DNA of 31,556 nt from an uncultured Eubacteriales bacterium (lineage in GTDB: Bacteria > Bacillota > Clostridia > Christensenellales > Borkfalkiaceae). The notes beneath the pieces are model-generated. The model made no database searches. It worked only from the letters and a program-made list of their open reading frames with translations, and was not told the DNA's origin. The translations under genes were made by a program, and so were the position numbers. Position 1 is the first letter of the stretch; each line of letters begins with the position of its first letter. This document shows, in pieces, positions 9,800 to 17,873 of the stretch. The DNA lies in assembly GCA_902465495.1 (NCBI GenBank), contig CABQND010000023.1:1-31556 (forward strand), in the 5' to 3' direction.

Positions 9800-12120
9800 A
9801 CTTTCCTCCTTTTGCGCACGAGCGCCACTGTCCCGACAATAGCGCCGCCGCCTGCAATACCGCCCGCCGCGGCAATTACGGGCACCGAAACGCTGTTTAC
9901 CTCTTCAAGAGCTTTTGTTGCGGCAATCAATTCATCACACAACGCATCCACCTGCGCTTGTTCCGTTTCCTCGCCCGTACGCATCGCGCGCGTCAGCACG
10001 TCATAAAAAGTCAGCCACGAACTCTTGGTAAAATCTTTTTGCGAATATCCGCGAATGCGTTCCTGCGCATTATCGATCGCGCTTTGCAGAGCGGAAAGGT
10101 CTGCCTTTTTGTCAGACGATGAAAGAAAAGATCGCACTTCTTCCAGCGCCGCATCCATAGCTTCACCGCTGTGGTATGCCGTCACCGACTGCGCCGCATA
10201 GAATGCACGCGACAGCGCGCGCTGAGCTTCGTCGGTAAATTGCTCCCGTTCGTTCTCATATTGGGAATGAAGTTTTAAAAGCTCGGCCTCATATGAAGCA
10301 AAATCGCCCGCCGTCGCATTTACCGACGCGACCTGCCCGACAAACACTTCATCGATGACAAAGGGCGAACTCCCCTCGTTGACGAAAGTCAGCGAACGCA
10401 ACCCCTCGGCGAGAGTAAGCGCAACGTACAGATCACAACGAACCATGCCCCCTTCCTCGCTCCAAGCTACGCTGAGCGCGCCGTCTTCCGATTCGCCGCC
10501 CTTTCCCGCAGTCAGCGAAAAATGCTTGCCGCTCCTGCCTGAGCAATACAAACCTACCGCTCCTTCCTTTCCTTCCATCAGAAATGATACGTGATATACG
10601 TTCGTTTGTTTTGAAAAATTCGTCTGCACGGAAAAACTTTCGCCCGCTTCCGCACGAATTGCACCGTTTAATGAATTTTTCGCGACCTTGCGCGCAGGTG
10701 TTCCGAAAGCGGAATTGAATACAATATCCTGCTCTGCCTGCATTTCGTCCGCCGCCATGCCCTCGAACGTGCCGCGCAGGTGCAAGCGCGAATCCCCTTC
10801 CGATTTGCCGATGTTTACATTGTCGATGTCCGCAAAGGTATTTGTCGAAAAGGAGGCATTCCCGTCATGCCCGTCAAATTGAAACATGAGATAGGGAGAT
10901 GCGCTCGTCTTTGCCTGCCACACGCCGCTGTATGTATGCCAACTCTCATCCCCGCGTTTATTCACGATCAGATCGCCAAGGCGAATGACTCCTCCGTTAT
11001 TGTCCGACGTCGCGCCCTTCACGGTAAGGGTAAAGATCGCGTCGTTTTCCCTCAGCCCCGCCAAAACCGGATCGTCGATATAAAGACGATAATCGAAAGA
11101 ATACCAGATCTGTCCGCTGCCGGGGAGAGAAGTCACTGCAGAACCTGTATCCGCATCGTAAAAATAGCTCACAAAGCGGCTGCCCGTAACGCCGCTTTTA
11201 CCGTTAAAATTGCCCAGCCGAACAAAGGTGTTGTCCGAATAGCTGTCATACACGGCATATACGTCACCTTCCCCCGCATTCACGCTCGTCGAACCGCGGT
11301 ACGTTCCCGAACTCCCCGCGCGCGCCAGCATTGCGGACGCCTGCCCGAAATCAAAATTCCAGCGACGAGCATCGCTGTATTCGGTATTCACCGAATACAC
11401 CATCGAATCCGAATTGAGCATATATTGCTTTTTTGCCTCTATACCTTCCGTCGCAGGGTCAAAAGAATAAATAGGCGAAGACCCTTCATCCGCTTCGGCA
11501 AATTCAAAATCGCCCAAGGAAAATACATTTTCCCCCGCAACATTCACTGCAATATCGTCAATGTCAAAATATCCTGCGCCCTCTGCATCCGTATAATGAA
11601 AGGTAAGACAAATACTGTTTTGCTCCGTCGCGGCAGAAAGCCAATCAAAAGATAGCTCGTTCCATGAAAAATCGTCCGACGCATTGGTTTTCAGCTCCGC
11701 ATACGTAAAAATCTTGCGCTGACTGCCCTGCGACAGGCTGAACACGGGATCATCTTCGCGATAAGTGCCTTCTTCTTCACAAAGCCTGTATCGGAAAGAA
11801 ATTGTTGCATCGCCCGCGTTTTTATCCGGCCGCAGATTTACAGCCGTAAAATCTGCAAGTCCGTATCCGTCAAAATCTGTCATGCGCAGAAACATGTTCG
11901 AGCCCGATGTCTTTTTCTCCAAACAATAATACAGGGAGGACGCTCCGCTGTTTAGAACGGACGAAGATTGCCATACTCCCGTCAAGTTCGTAAACTGCTC
12001 TACTTGTTCTCCCCGATAGATCTGCGTAAATTCTGCTGCTTTCACATTCGGTTTTGGCGTAAAGGCCGCAAAGCCAAGCGCTATCAACCCTGCCAAAGCC
12101 CCAATACTGATCTTTTTCAT
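9796..12120 (-). CDS. Large surface protein with beta-sandwich modules, FIVAR-like region and C-terminal membrane anchor
   Basis: This 774-residue protein is the first gene of the surface operon. It has a signal peptide (about 1-29), then modules that each end in an acidic I-D motif (FDIDDIAV, FADIDNVNI, PFVIDEVFV). Such endings are seen in carbohydrate-binding jelly rolls. A helical segment from about 610 to 745 resembles FIVAR repeats (conserved S-W-x-x-F-x-x-x-L and a closing A-L-x-E). A hydrophobic helix rich in Ala, Gly and Val at about 748-768 is followed by RKRRKV, which would anchor it in the membrane; no LPXTG is present. Function is not recognised. Position and domain types suggest a glycan-binding surface protein that may hold the other products. 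A GGGAG site lies just before the ATG. Confidence 0.82.
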   Translation of the reverse strand: MKKISIGALAGLIALGFAAFTPKPNVKAAEFTQIYRGEQVEQFTNLTGVWQSSSVLNSGASSLYYCLEKKTSGSNMFLRMTDFDGYGLADFTAVNLRPDKNAGDATISFRYRLCEEEGTYREDDPVFSLSQGSQRKIFTYAELKTNASDDFSWNELSFDWLSAATEQNSICLTFHYTDAEGAGYFDIDDIAVNVAGENVFSLGDFEFAEADEGSSPIYSFDPATEGIEAKKQYMLNSDSMVYSVNTEYSDARRWNFDFGQASAMLARAGSSGTYRGSTSVNAGEGDVYAVYDSYSDNTFVRLGNFNGKSGVTGSRFVSYFYDADTGSAVTSLPGSGQIWYSFDYRLYIDDPVLAGLRENDAIFTLTVKGATSDNNGGVIRLGDLIVNKRGDESWHTYSGVWQAKTSASPYLMFQFDGHDGNASFSTNTFADIDNVNIGKSEGDSRLHLRGTFEGMAADEMQAEQDIVFNSAFGTPARKVAKNSLNGAIRAEAGESFSVQTNFSKQTNVYHVSFLMEGKEGAVGLYCSGRSGKHFSLTAGKGGESEDGALSVAWSEEGGMVRCDLYVALTLAEGLRSLTFVNEGSSPFVIDEVFVGQVASVNATAGDFASYEAELLKLHSQYENEREQFTDEAQRALSRAFYAAQSVTAYHSGEAMDAALEEVRSFLSSSDKKADLSALQSAIDNAQERIRGYSQKDFTKSSWLTFYDVLTRAMRTGEETEQAQVDALCDELIAATKALEEVNSVSVPVIAAAGGIAGGGAIVGTVALVRKRRKV

Positions 12121-12179
12121 AGCCGCTCCCGTTGATAATAGATAAATTCCCAGTAAACCAATAATTATCCAAAAAAATC

Positions 12180-12203
12180 AGGAAAATTGTCAATTTTTTT
12201 CCT
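12180..12203 (-). promoter_or_regulatory. 5' UTR hairpin followed by a U tract (possible attenuator or operator)
   Basis: On the minus strand the transcript of the surface operon would begin near 12206 and immediately form an A/U-rich stem with outer arms AGGAAAA and TTTTCCT. A run of seven T follows at about 12171-12177. Inside it the DNA reads AAAATTG-A-CAATTTT, a perfect 15-bp inverted repeat, so a protein-binding site is an equally good reading. The stem is weak in G-C pairs. Confidence 0.4.
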
Positions 12204-12212
12204 ATTATTTTC

Positions 12213-12241
12213 ATTATAACACAAGATTTTGGGCTTGTAAA
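12213..12241 (-). promoter_or_regulatory. Sigma-A promoter of the five-gene surface operon
   Basis: On the minus strand TTTACA (12236-12241) lies 17 bases before a perfect TATAAT (12213-12218). The predicted start is near 12206, which leaves an untranslated leader of about 86 bases before the ATG at 12120. No other promoter of this quality was seen between the five genes. Confidence 0.75.
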
Positions 12242-12270
12242 TACAATAGTTCTATCAAATTTAACACCTC

Positions 12271-12295
12271 ATAGGTTGATAAATTATCAACCTAT
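12271..12295. promoter_or_regulatory. 25-bp perfect palindrome, likely operator
   Basis: The arm ATAGGTTGATAA (12271-12282), one central A and its exact reverse complement (12284-12295) form a perfect inverted repeat. It lies 2 bases upstream of the -35 box of the divergent regulator gene and 29 bases upstream of the -35 box of the surface operon. A half-site GTTGATAA recurs at 12131-12138, just before the surface operon's first start codon. A single site serving both promoters, bound by the adjacent winged-helix protein, is the simplest reading. Confidence 0.7.
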
Positions 12296-12297
12296 TC

Positions 12298-12326
12298 TTG
12301 ACAAACAAGAAAAATGGCTTTATAAT
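12298..12326 (+). promoter_or_regulatory. Perfect consensus sigma-A promoter of the regulator gene
   Basis: TTGACA (12298-12303), 17 bases, TATAAT (12321-12326) match the sigma-A consensus at all twelve positions. Six bases after the -10 box the next base, 12333, is the A of the regulator's ATG, so the predicted transcript has no 5' leader. Confidence 0.85.
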
Positions 12327-12332
12327 AAAAAT

Positions 12333-13280
12333 ATGGAAAAGATAATATCCAGTGAAAAAGAGCTTCTTTACTCCCTTTCCGATCAGGCAAACGACGTACA
12401 AGTCGAAAAAATCTGCAAAGCACTCAGCTCCCCCATTCGTCTGCAAATCGTAAAGCAGATCATCGAAACCCCGCAGACTATCACGCAACTTGCAAAGCGC
12501 AATGATTTAACAAATTCCACGATTATTTTTCATCTTAAAATCCTTGCCGATGCAAACATCATAAACATCCGTTACGCCCCCGGCATAAAAGGGTTTGCGC
12601 AAGTATGTTTTATCAATTTTCGCGAAATCATTTTCGCGAAAGGTGCCAAACCGGCACCGCACACCGCAATCCATGAACAAAGCATGGGGGTAGGCAGATT
12701 TGTCGATGCACAATTTAAGACCGTCGGTTTCGCCACCAAAGATCAACTCTTTCATCTCAGCCCCGACGATGCCTTTTCCAACATACGTTTTGACGCAGAG
12801 CTTCTTTGGACAACGGGCGGACGCGTAACCTATGCGTTCGGGAAACGCTTTATGTTCGGGCAAAAAGTGACTGAACTTCGCTTTTCAATGGAAATTTGCT
12901 CGGAAACTTCTTACTATAAAAACAACTGGAAAAGTGATATCTCTTTCGCCGTAAACGGCAAGGAAATAGCAACATATACCTCGCCCGGCGATTACGGCGG
13001 CGTACGAGGAAAACTCAACCCTGACTGGTGGCCGAATAACCTTACCCAATACGGTACCCTCATCACACTTTCTATCACGGATGAAGGAACTTTTTTAAAC
13101 AACACCCCCATATCCAAGGTCGCCTTGCGCGATCTTGCTTTGGATGAAGGAAACAGTATTCTGTTTTCCATTTATAATAAGCCGGATGCAAAATATTACG
13201 GCGGATTCAATCTGTTCGGCCAGCATTTCGGCAACCATGAACAGAGTATTCTGCTCACTGCACAAACACAACCGCTATAA
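12333..13280 (+). CDS. ArsR-like winged-helix transcriptional regulator with a large C-terminal domain
   Basis: This 315-residue protein has an ArsR-type winged helix in roughly residues 24-95 (ALSSPIRLQIV, then recognition helix NSTIIFHLKIL and a wing). A C-terminal part of about 200 residues is rich in beta strands and aromatics and is likely the ligand sensor. The layout resembles the COG4189 predicted regulators of Firmicutes that sit beside extracellular sugar-related genes; this is from memory. No metal-binding ArsR cysteines are present. It is transcribed away from the surface operon across the palindrome at 12271-12295. The start was set at the ATG at 12333 because the perfect promoter ends 6 bases before it. 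An in-frame TTG at 12276 would lie upstream of the -35 box. No Shine-Dalgarno sequence precedes the ATG. An intrinsic terminator follows. Confidence 0.85.
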   Translation: MEKIISSEKELLYSLSDQANDVQVEKICKALSSPIRLQIVKQIIETPQTITQLAKRNDLTNSTIIFHLKILADANIINIRYAPGIKGFAQVCFINFREIIFAKGAKPAPHTAIHEQSMGVGRFVDAQFKTVGFATKDQLFHLSPDDAFSNIRFDAELLWTTGGRVTYAFGKRFMFGQKVTELRFSMEICSETSYYKNNWKSDISFAVNGKEIATYTSPGDYGGVRGKLNPDWWPNNLTQYGTLITLSITDEGTFLNNTPISKVALRDLALDEGNSILFSIYNKPDAKYYGGFNLFGQHFGNHEQSILLTAQTQPL

Positions 13281-13303
13281 TTATAGAACCCTTAACAAAA
13301 AAG

Positions 13304-13335
13304 CGCGCTCCCTGCACGGGGGAGCGCGATTTTTA
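13304..13335 (+). terminator. Intrinsic terminator after the regulator gene
   Basis: The arms CGCGCTCCC (13304-13312) and GGGAGCGCG (13320-13328) pair over nine base pairs with a 7-base loop, followed by ATTTTTATT. It lies 24 bases after the regulator's stop codon. Confidence 0.85.
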
Positions 13336-13382
13336 TTGGATTTTTAAAAATTGCAATTTCAGGATATAAACCTGTTTTCAAA

Positions 13383-13416
13383 AAATTTCCAGTATTATGC
13401 ATAAAATTGGAAATTT
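13383..13416. repeat. Inverted repeat upstream of the SIMPL gene
   Basis: AAATTTCCA (13383-13391) is repeated inverted as TGGAAATTT (13408-13416) with a 16-base gap that contains the candidate -10 sequences TATTAT and TAAAAT and a central ATGCAT. A regulatory site around the promoter of the next gene is possible. No convincing -35 box could be matched. A separate 12-bp palindrome AAATTGCAATTT lies at 13348-13359. Confidence 0.4.
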
Positions 13417-13458
13417 GAAACAAAGTAAGCAATGACATCCAAAAGGAGGTTTGATATC

Positions 13459-14097
13459 ATGAAGAAAAAAGGATTACTTTGCTTTGCTCTCATTGCAATG
13501 CTCGCAGCGGCACTCGCAGCAAACTTTGTCTGCGCTTCCGCACAAACAGACGAATCCGCACCGGACCGGCTCTGCGTCACAGGCTACGCCGAAATACAGG
13601 TAAAAGCGGATGAATGCTCATTCGGCGGAAGCATCCATGTCGTTGCCAACGATCTGAGCACTGCGCAAAAAGAATGTGAAAGCGCCGCGCAAAAGATCAT
13701 GGAAGCATTTGCTCCTTACGGCAACGTAACCGAAGAACACGCGGGTGCAATGCCGCTCGGACGTGAACAAGGCTATTCGGCTACGCGATATTTTACCTTT
13801 ACGACAAAATCTTTGGATAAACTCAGCGAAATGCGCACAGCACTTGCCAATGCGGGGATCTCCGACCTTGAAGGAACTCGCTATACGTGCTCAGACGATT
13901 CTGCCGCACGTGCACAAGCGCTGAAAGCCGCGATCGAAGACGCGCGCAAAAAAGCAGAAACATTGGGCGCCGAAGGCACGCCCGTGCGCATCGAAGAAAC
14001 GTGCTGTTACCCGCGCCCCTGCGGCGGCACAGAGCCCTGCGTATATTATACTTCGACCGTACGCGCTGTATTTGCAAAAAATACCAAAAACGACTGA
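13459..14097 (+). CDS. Exported SIMPL-domain (DUF541) protein
   Basis: The 212-residue product has a signal peptide (about residues 1-30, ending near CASAQT), then a SIMPL/DUF541 (YggE-like) domain. Typical parts are the opening V-x-G-x-A-E-I-Q-V-K-A-D, the middle Y-x-A-T-R-Y-F-T-F, and the helix A-R-A-Q-A-L-K-A-A-I-E-D-A-R-x-K-A-E. Family members form oligomeric envelope proteins and have been linked to oxidative stress, but the molecular role is unclear. The start was placed at ATG 13459 because AAGGAGG lies at 13443-13449; an in-frame ATG at 13432 has no such site. A Cys-rich stretch (CCYPRPCGG...C) near residues 178-196 is unusual for the family. Monocistronic, with its own terminator. 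Confidence 0.85.
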   Translation: MKKKGLLCFALIAMLAAALAANFVCASAQTDESAPDRLCVTGYAEIQVKADECSFGGSIHVVANDLSTAQKECESAAQKIMEAFAPYGNVTEEHAGAMPLGREQGYSATRYFTFTTKSLDKLSEMRTALANAGISDLEGTRYTCSDDSAARAQALKAAIEDARKKAETLGAEGTPVRIEETCCYPRPCGGTEPCVYYTSTVRAVFAKNTKND

Positions 14098-14142
14098 TAC
14101 GCTTATAGCAAAACATGCTTCGTAAAACTTTTCCGAATGAAC

Positions 14143-14180
14143 AATTCCCCGCAGGGAAACATCCCTGCGGGGAATTTTCT
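14143..14180 (+). terminator. Intrinsic terminator between convergent genes
   Basis: A perfect 15-bp stem (14143-14157 with 14162-14176, arms beginning AATTCCCCGC) with a 4-base AACA loop is followed by TTCTTTG. It ends the SIMPL gene and, lying just past the stop of the convergent exporter gene, may serve both strands. Confidence 0.8.
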
Positions 14181-14203
14181 TTGATCGGATACCAAAAAGA
14201 TTT

Positions 14204-16054
14204 TTAAACGGTTTCAAACTGTGAGTTATAAAGATCGGCGTAAAAACCGCCGCGGGCGAGCAATTCTTCGTGCTTGCCCTTCTCGATGATGTCGCCGTCT
14301 TTCATGACAAGGATCAGGTCCGCATTTCGTATTGTAGAAAGCCGATGCGCTATAATAAAGGAAGTCCTGCCGCTCGTCAGTTTATCCATGGCGCGCTGGA
14401 TGAGCTCCTCCGTACGGGTATCCACAGAACTTGTCGCCTCGTCGAGAATGAGCATGGGCGCGTTTTCGATCATGGCGCGCGCAATTGTGACCAGCTGCTT
14501 TTGCCCTGCCGAAAGGTTTGCTTTGTCATCCAGAACGGTATCATAGCCCTTAGGCAAAGTCATAATAAAATGATGCAGCCCTACCGCTTTACAAGCACGC
14601 ACGACATCTTCCTGCGTCGCGTCCGTCTTGTCATAGACTACATTTTCGCGGATGGTTCCGTCGAACAGCCAGGTATCCTGCAAAACCATACAGAACAGAT
14701 CATGCACGTTTTCGCGCGTAAGCTCGCTTGTCGGGATGCCGTCAATGCGGATACATCCGCTGTTGAGTTCGTAAAAGCGCATCAAAAGATTGACCATTGT
14801 GGTCTTACCTGCGCCCGTAGGCCCCACGATCGCGATCTTCTGCCCGGCTTTTGCCGTTGCCGAAAAGTCATTGATAATGATCCTGTCCGGATCGTATCCG
14901 AAACGGACATGTTCAAATTCAACGTCACCGCGCACTTTGTCGGGAGGAAGCACGCGCGTCTTCGCAGTTTCGTCGGCGAGCTCCTCTTCGTCCAAAAATT
15001 CAAACACACGCTCACTCGCCGCGGCTGCGGTCTGCATGCTTGTGAATGCCTGTGCCAACTGCGACAAAGGCGAAGTGAACAGCCGTACATACAGGGTGAA
15101 AGCAATGACTGTGCCGAACGGGATTTTGCCGTTTGCGACCAACACCGCACCGACTACACAAACCGCGACGTAGCCGAGATTGCCGACAAAAGTCATAAGC
15201 GGCATCATCAACCCCGAAAAGAATTGCGATTTCCACGCGCTCTGATACAATTTGTAGTTCACCTGGTTAAAGGTATTTTTTACGGCGTTTTCGGCGTTAT
15301 ATGCTTTGACGACATTATGACCCGAATAGGATTCTTCGATATGTCCGTTGATCTCGCCGAGATACCGCTGTTGCCGCGCAAAATACTTTTGCGATTTGCC
15401 CATGATCAAAAACATGAATATGAACCCGATCAGACTTGCCCCGATCGCCGTCAGAGCCATGATCCAGTTTGTCACAAACATCATAATGATGCTGCCAAAC
15501 AACATCACGACTGCGGTAACAAACGTCACCAAAGACTGGTTGAGCGTCTGCCCGATCATATCGACGTCATTGGTCACGCGGGAAAGCACATCGCCGATGC
15601 TGTGCGAATCGAAATAGCGAAGCGGAATGCGGTTGATTTTTTCGGAAATCGCTGTGCGCAAATTTCTTGAATTTTTCTGCGTGACCGTCGCCATAATCAG
15701 GCCCTGAATATACGAACACAAAAGGCCTGCCCCATACAGGACGACAAGCAAAATACAGAGCGAAAACACACGGTCTGTATCCATGGGAAAGACGCCCGGT
15801 ATACCGTTTTGCAAAAAAGAAGCCTGAATGGTATTCGTCAGATCGCTCAGTACATTCGGTCCTACGAGATTGAGCACAACGCCGCCCACAGCGAACAACA
15901 ATGCGATGACGATCGGCGCAATATAGGGTCGGACAAAGGCAATCAGTTTTGCCATTGCCTTTTTAAAATTCTTAGGTTTTTCTGCAACGCGCGGACCGGG
16001 GCCGTGTCCTCCCATCGGACCATGACGGCGGGGTGCGGTATTCTGTTCAGCCAT
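14204..16054 (-). CDS. ABC exporter half-transporter with canonical ATP site
   Basis: This 616-residue protein fuses a six-helix exporter membrane domain (about 35-345) to an ATPase domain (about 376-610). Walker A is GPTGAGKT (411-418), Walker B ends LILDE (Glu539) and the H-loop His570 is in IIAHRLS, so its own nucleotide face is catalytically complete. Its signature is LSAGQ (514-518) instead of LSGGQ, as expected for the partner that completes a degenerate site in heterodimeric exporters. The N-terminus has a His/Gly/Pro-rich extension before the first helix. It overlaps the upstream half-transporter gene by 8 bases behind GGGGAGGTG. Together they should form a BmrC/BmrD- or TM287/288-like exporter in the cell membrane. 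The substrate is unknown; multidrug or lipid export is typical of the family. Confidence 0.9.
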   Translation of the reverse strand: MAEQNTAPRRHGPMGGHGPGPRVAEKPKNFKKAMAKLIAFVRPYIAPIVIALLFAVGGVVLNLVGPNVLSDLTNTIQASFLQNGIPGVFPMDTDRVFSLCILLVVLYGAGLLCSYIQGLIMATVTQKNSRNLRTAISEKINRIPLRYFDSHSIGDVLSRVTNDVDMIGQTLNQSLVTFVTAVVMLFGSIIMMFVTNWIMALTAIGASLIGFIFMFLIMGKSQKYFARQQRYLGEINGHIEESYSGHNVVKAYNAENAVKNTFNQVNYKLYQSAWKSQFFSGLMMPLMTFVGNLGYVAVCVVGAVLVANGKIPFGTVIAFTLYVRLFTSPLSQLAQAFTSMQTAAAASERVFEFLDEEELADETAKTRVLPPDKVRGDVEFEHVRFGYDPDRIIINDFSATAKAGQKIAIVGPTGAGKTTMVNLLMRFYELNSGCIRIDGIPTSELTRENVHDLFCMVLQDTWLFDGTIRENVVYDKTDATQEDVVRACKAVGLHHFIMTLPKGYDTVLDDKANLSAGQKQLVTIARAMIENAPMLILDEATSSVDTRTEELIQRAMDKLTSGRTSFIIAHRLSTIRNADLILVMKDGDIIEKGKHEELLARGGFYADLYNSQFETV

Positions 16055-17837
16055 TGTTTTTCACCTCCCCGGAAACTCCGAGCTCTTCTTCCGAAAGCTG
16101 GGAATATGCGATCTCGCGGTACACTTCACAATTTTTCATCAATTCTTCGTGTGTGCCTTTGCCGACGACCGCACCATCATCGAGCACAATGATGAGGTCT
16201 GCATCGCGGATCGTTCCGATTCGCTGTGCGACGATCAAAGAAGTCGCATCGCCCGTTTCGCGTTTGAGCGCGGAACGAAGTTCTTTATCTGTCCTGTAAT
16301 CGAGCGCGGAGAACGAATCGTCGAAAATAAATATCTCGGGTTTGCGGCAGACGGCGCGCGCGATCGCAAGCCGCTGTTTCTGTCCGCCCGATACATTGGT
16401 GCCGCCCTGTGCGATATGCGCTTTGTATCCGCCCTCCATTTTTTCAACGAACTCCTGCCCCTGCGCAATGCGCACCGCGTCTTTTACGCCCTCTTCGGAA
16501 AATTCAAGCCCCGCCTTTTCACCGTATGCCACATTGCTCTCCACTGTTCCCGAAAAAAGAACCGCTCGCTGGGGCACGTACCCGATCTTGTCGTGCAAAG
16601 CGCGCAGAGTATACTCTTTCACATTAACGCCATCCACGAGCACCTCTCCTTCCGTTGCGTCATAAAAGCGCGGCACAAGATTGATCGCCGTGGATTTTCC
16701 ACTGCCCGTCGAACCGATAAACGCCACCGTTTGCCCCGCTTCCGCTTTAAATGAAAGATCATGCAAAACATATTCGGATGCATCGGGATAGCGGAAAGAA
16801 ACATTTTTAAACTCCACCGTCCCTTTCGGAGCATCGTCCGAAGATGCGGACTGTGTTCCGTCAAGAATACTCGAATCGGTGTCCAAAACTTCACGAATAC
16901 GGCGAACGGAAACCATCGCACGAGGCAAAATGATAAAGATCATGGTCAGCATCATAAATGCCATAACGACCTGCATCGCATACCCCGAAAATGCAGACAT
17001 TTGCCCGAACAATTCACTGCGTTCGGCCGTCGTCGGCAACGCTTCGATAAGATACGCTCCCAACCAGTAAATTGCAAGGGTCAGTCCGCTCATGATCATG
17101 GTCATCATCGGCATCATGATCGCCATTGCGCGGGAAGTGAACAACTGCGTCTTTGTTAGATCCAGGTTGGCTTTTTCAAATTTTTTCTGCTGATATTCTT
17201 CGGCGTTGTAAGCGCGCACGACGCGCACGCCCGTCAGGTTTTCGCGCGTGACGCCGTTCAGATTATCGGTCAGTTTCTGTACAATACGGAATTTGGGAAA
17301 CACCGCAATCAGAATCACCAGAAGCATCGCGACCATCACCCCGACGGCTACCGCCGTCGCGGCGGACCACTGCCAATTGCGGGACAAAATCTTGCAGATC
17401 GCCCAAACCGCAAGGATGGGAGCCTTTACAATGATCTGCATTCCCATGGCTATAAACATTTGTACTTGCTGAATGTCGTTTGTCGTGCGCGTGATAAGCG
17501 ACGCCGTTGAAAAGCGGTTGATCTCCTCCATGGAATAACTCTCCACTTTATCAAAGACGAGAGAACGCAGACGGAAGGACACCGCCGCCGCAATCCGCGC
17601 GACAAAAAATCCGACCAACACCGAACTGAGTGCACTGCCCAGCGCACATCCGAGCATCAGGGCGCCGTTTTTCCAGATCTCGCCGCCCGCTCCCGTGCCC
17701 GAAATCGCGAGCGTCGTAATTTTTTCCATATAATCGGGCATGGTCAGATCCAGCCAGACTTGCAGAACAATGAATCCCACACCCAAAAGCGCAAAGACCC
17801 ATTCCCGCCATTTCAATGTTTTTAAAATCCTGTTCAT
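16047..17837 (-). CDS. ABC exporter half-transporter with degenerate ATP site
   Basis: This 596-residue protein has an exporter membrane domain (about 1-310) and an ATPase domain (about 340-585). Walker A is intact (GSTGSGKS, 375-382) and the signature is VSGGQ (482-486). The catalytic Glu after Walker B is Asp507 (FIFDDSFSALD) and the H-loop His is Gln538 (IVAQRI). These two changes are hallmarks of the non-hydrolysing side of heterodimeric exporters and match the LSAGQ signature of the next gene. It is the first gene of a two-gene operon with a consensus promoter about 40 bases upstream and an AGAGAGG ribosome site. I leave the symbol blank because several heterodimeric exporters share this layout. 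Confidence 0.9.
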   Translation of the reverse strand: MNRILKTLKWREWVFALLGVGFIVLQVWLDLTMPDYMEKITTLAISGTGAGGEIWKNGALMLGCALGSALSSVLVGFFVARIAAAVSFRLRSLVFDKVESYSMEEINRFSTASLITRTTNDIQQVQMFIAMGMQIIVKAPILAVWAICKILSRNWQWSAATAVAVGVMVAMLLVILIAVFPKFRIVQKLTDNLNGVTRENLTGVRVVRAYNAEEYQQKKFEKANLDLTKTQLFTSRAMAIMMPMMTMIMSGLTLAIYWLGAYLIEALPTTAERSELFGQMSAFSGYAMQVVMAFMMLTMIFIILPRAMVSVRRIREVLDTDSSILDGTQSASSDDAPKGTVEFKNVSFRYPDASEYVLHDLSFKAEAGQTVAFIGSTGSGKSTAINLVPRFYDATEGEVLVDGVNVKEYTLRALHDKIGYVPQRAVLFSGTVESNVAYGEKAGLEFSEEGVKDAVRIAQGQEFVEKMEGGYKAHIAQGGTNVSGGQKQRLAIARAVCRKPEIFIFDDSFSALDYRTDKELRSALKRETGDATSLIVAQRIGTIRDADLIIVLDDGAVVGKGTHEELMKNCEVYREIAYSQLSEEELGVSGEVKNNG

Positions 17838-17873
17838 AAGACCTCTCTGTGTCCGCTTTAAAATATAAAAAAA

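Noticed and set aside
12276..12332. Longer start (TTG at 12276) for the ArsR-like regulator
   Set aside because: It would lie inside the palindrome and upstream of a perfect promoter, has no ribosome site, and the added residues do not resemble the family start.
14270..15670. 466-codon open frame on the plus strand
   Set aside because: It lies wholly antisense to a clear ABC exporter gene, has no ribosome site, and its Arg/His-rich translation is typical of a shadow frame in G/C-biased coding DNA.
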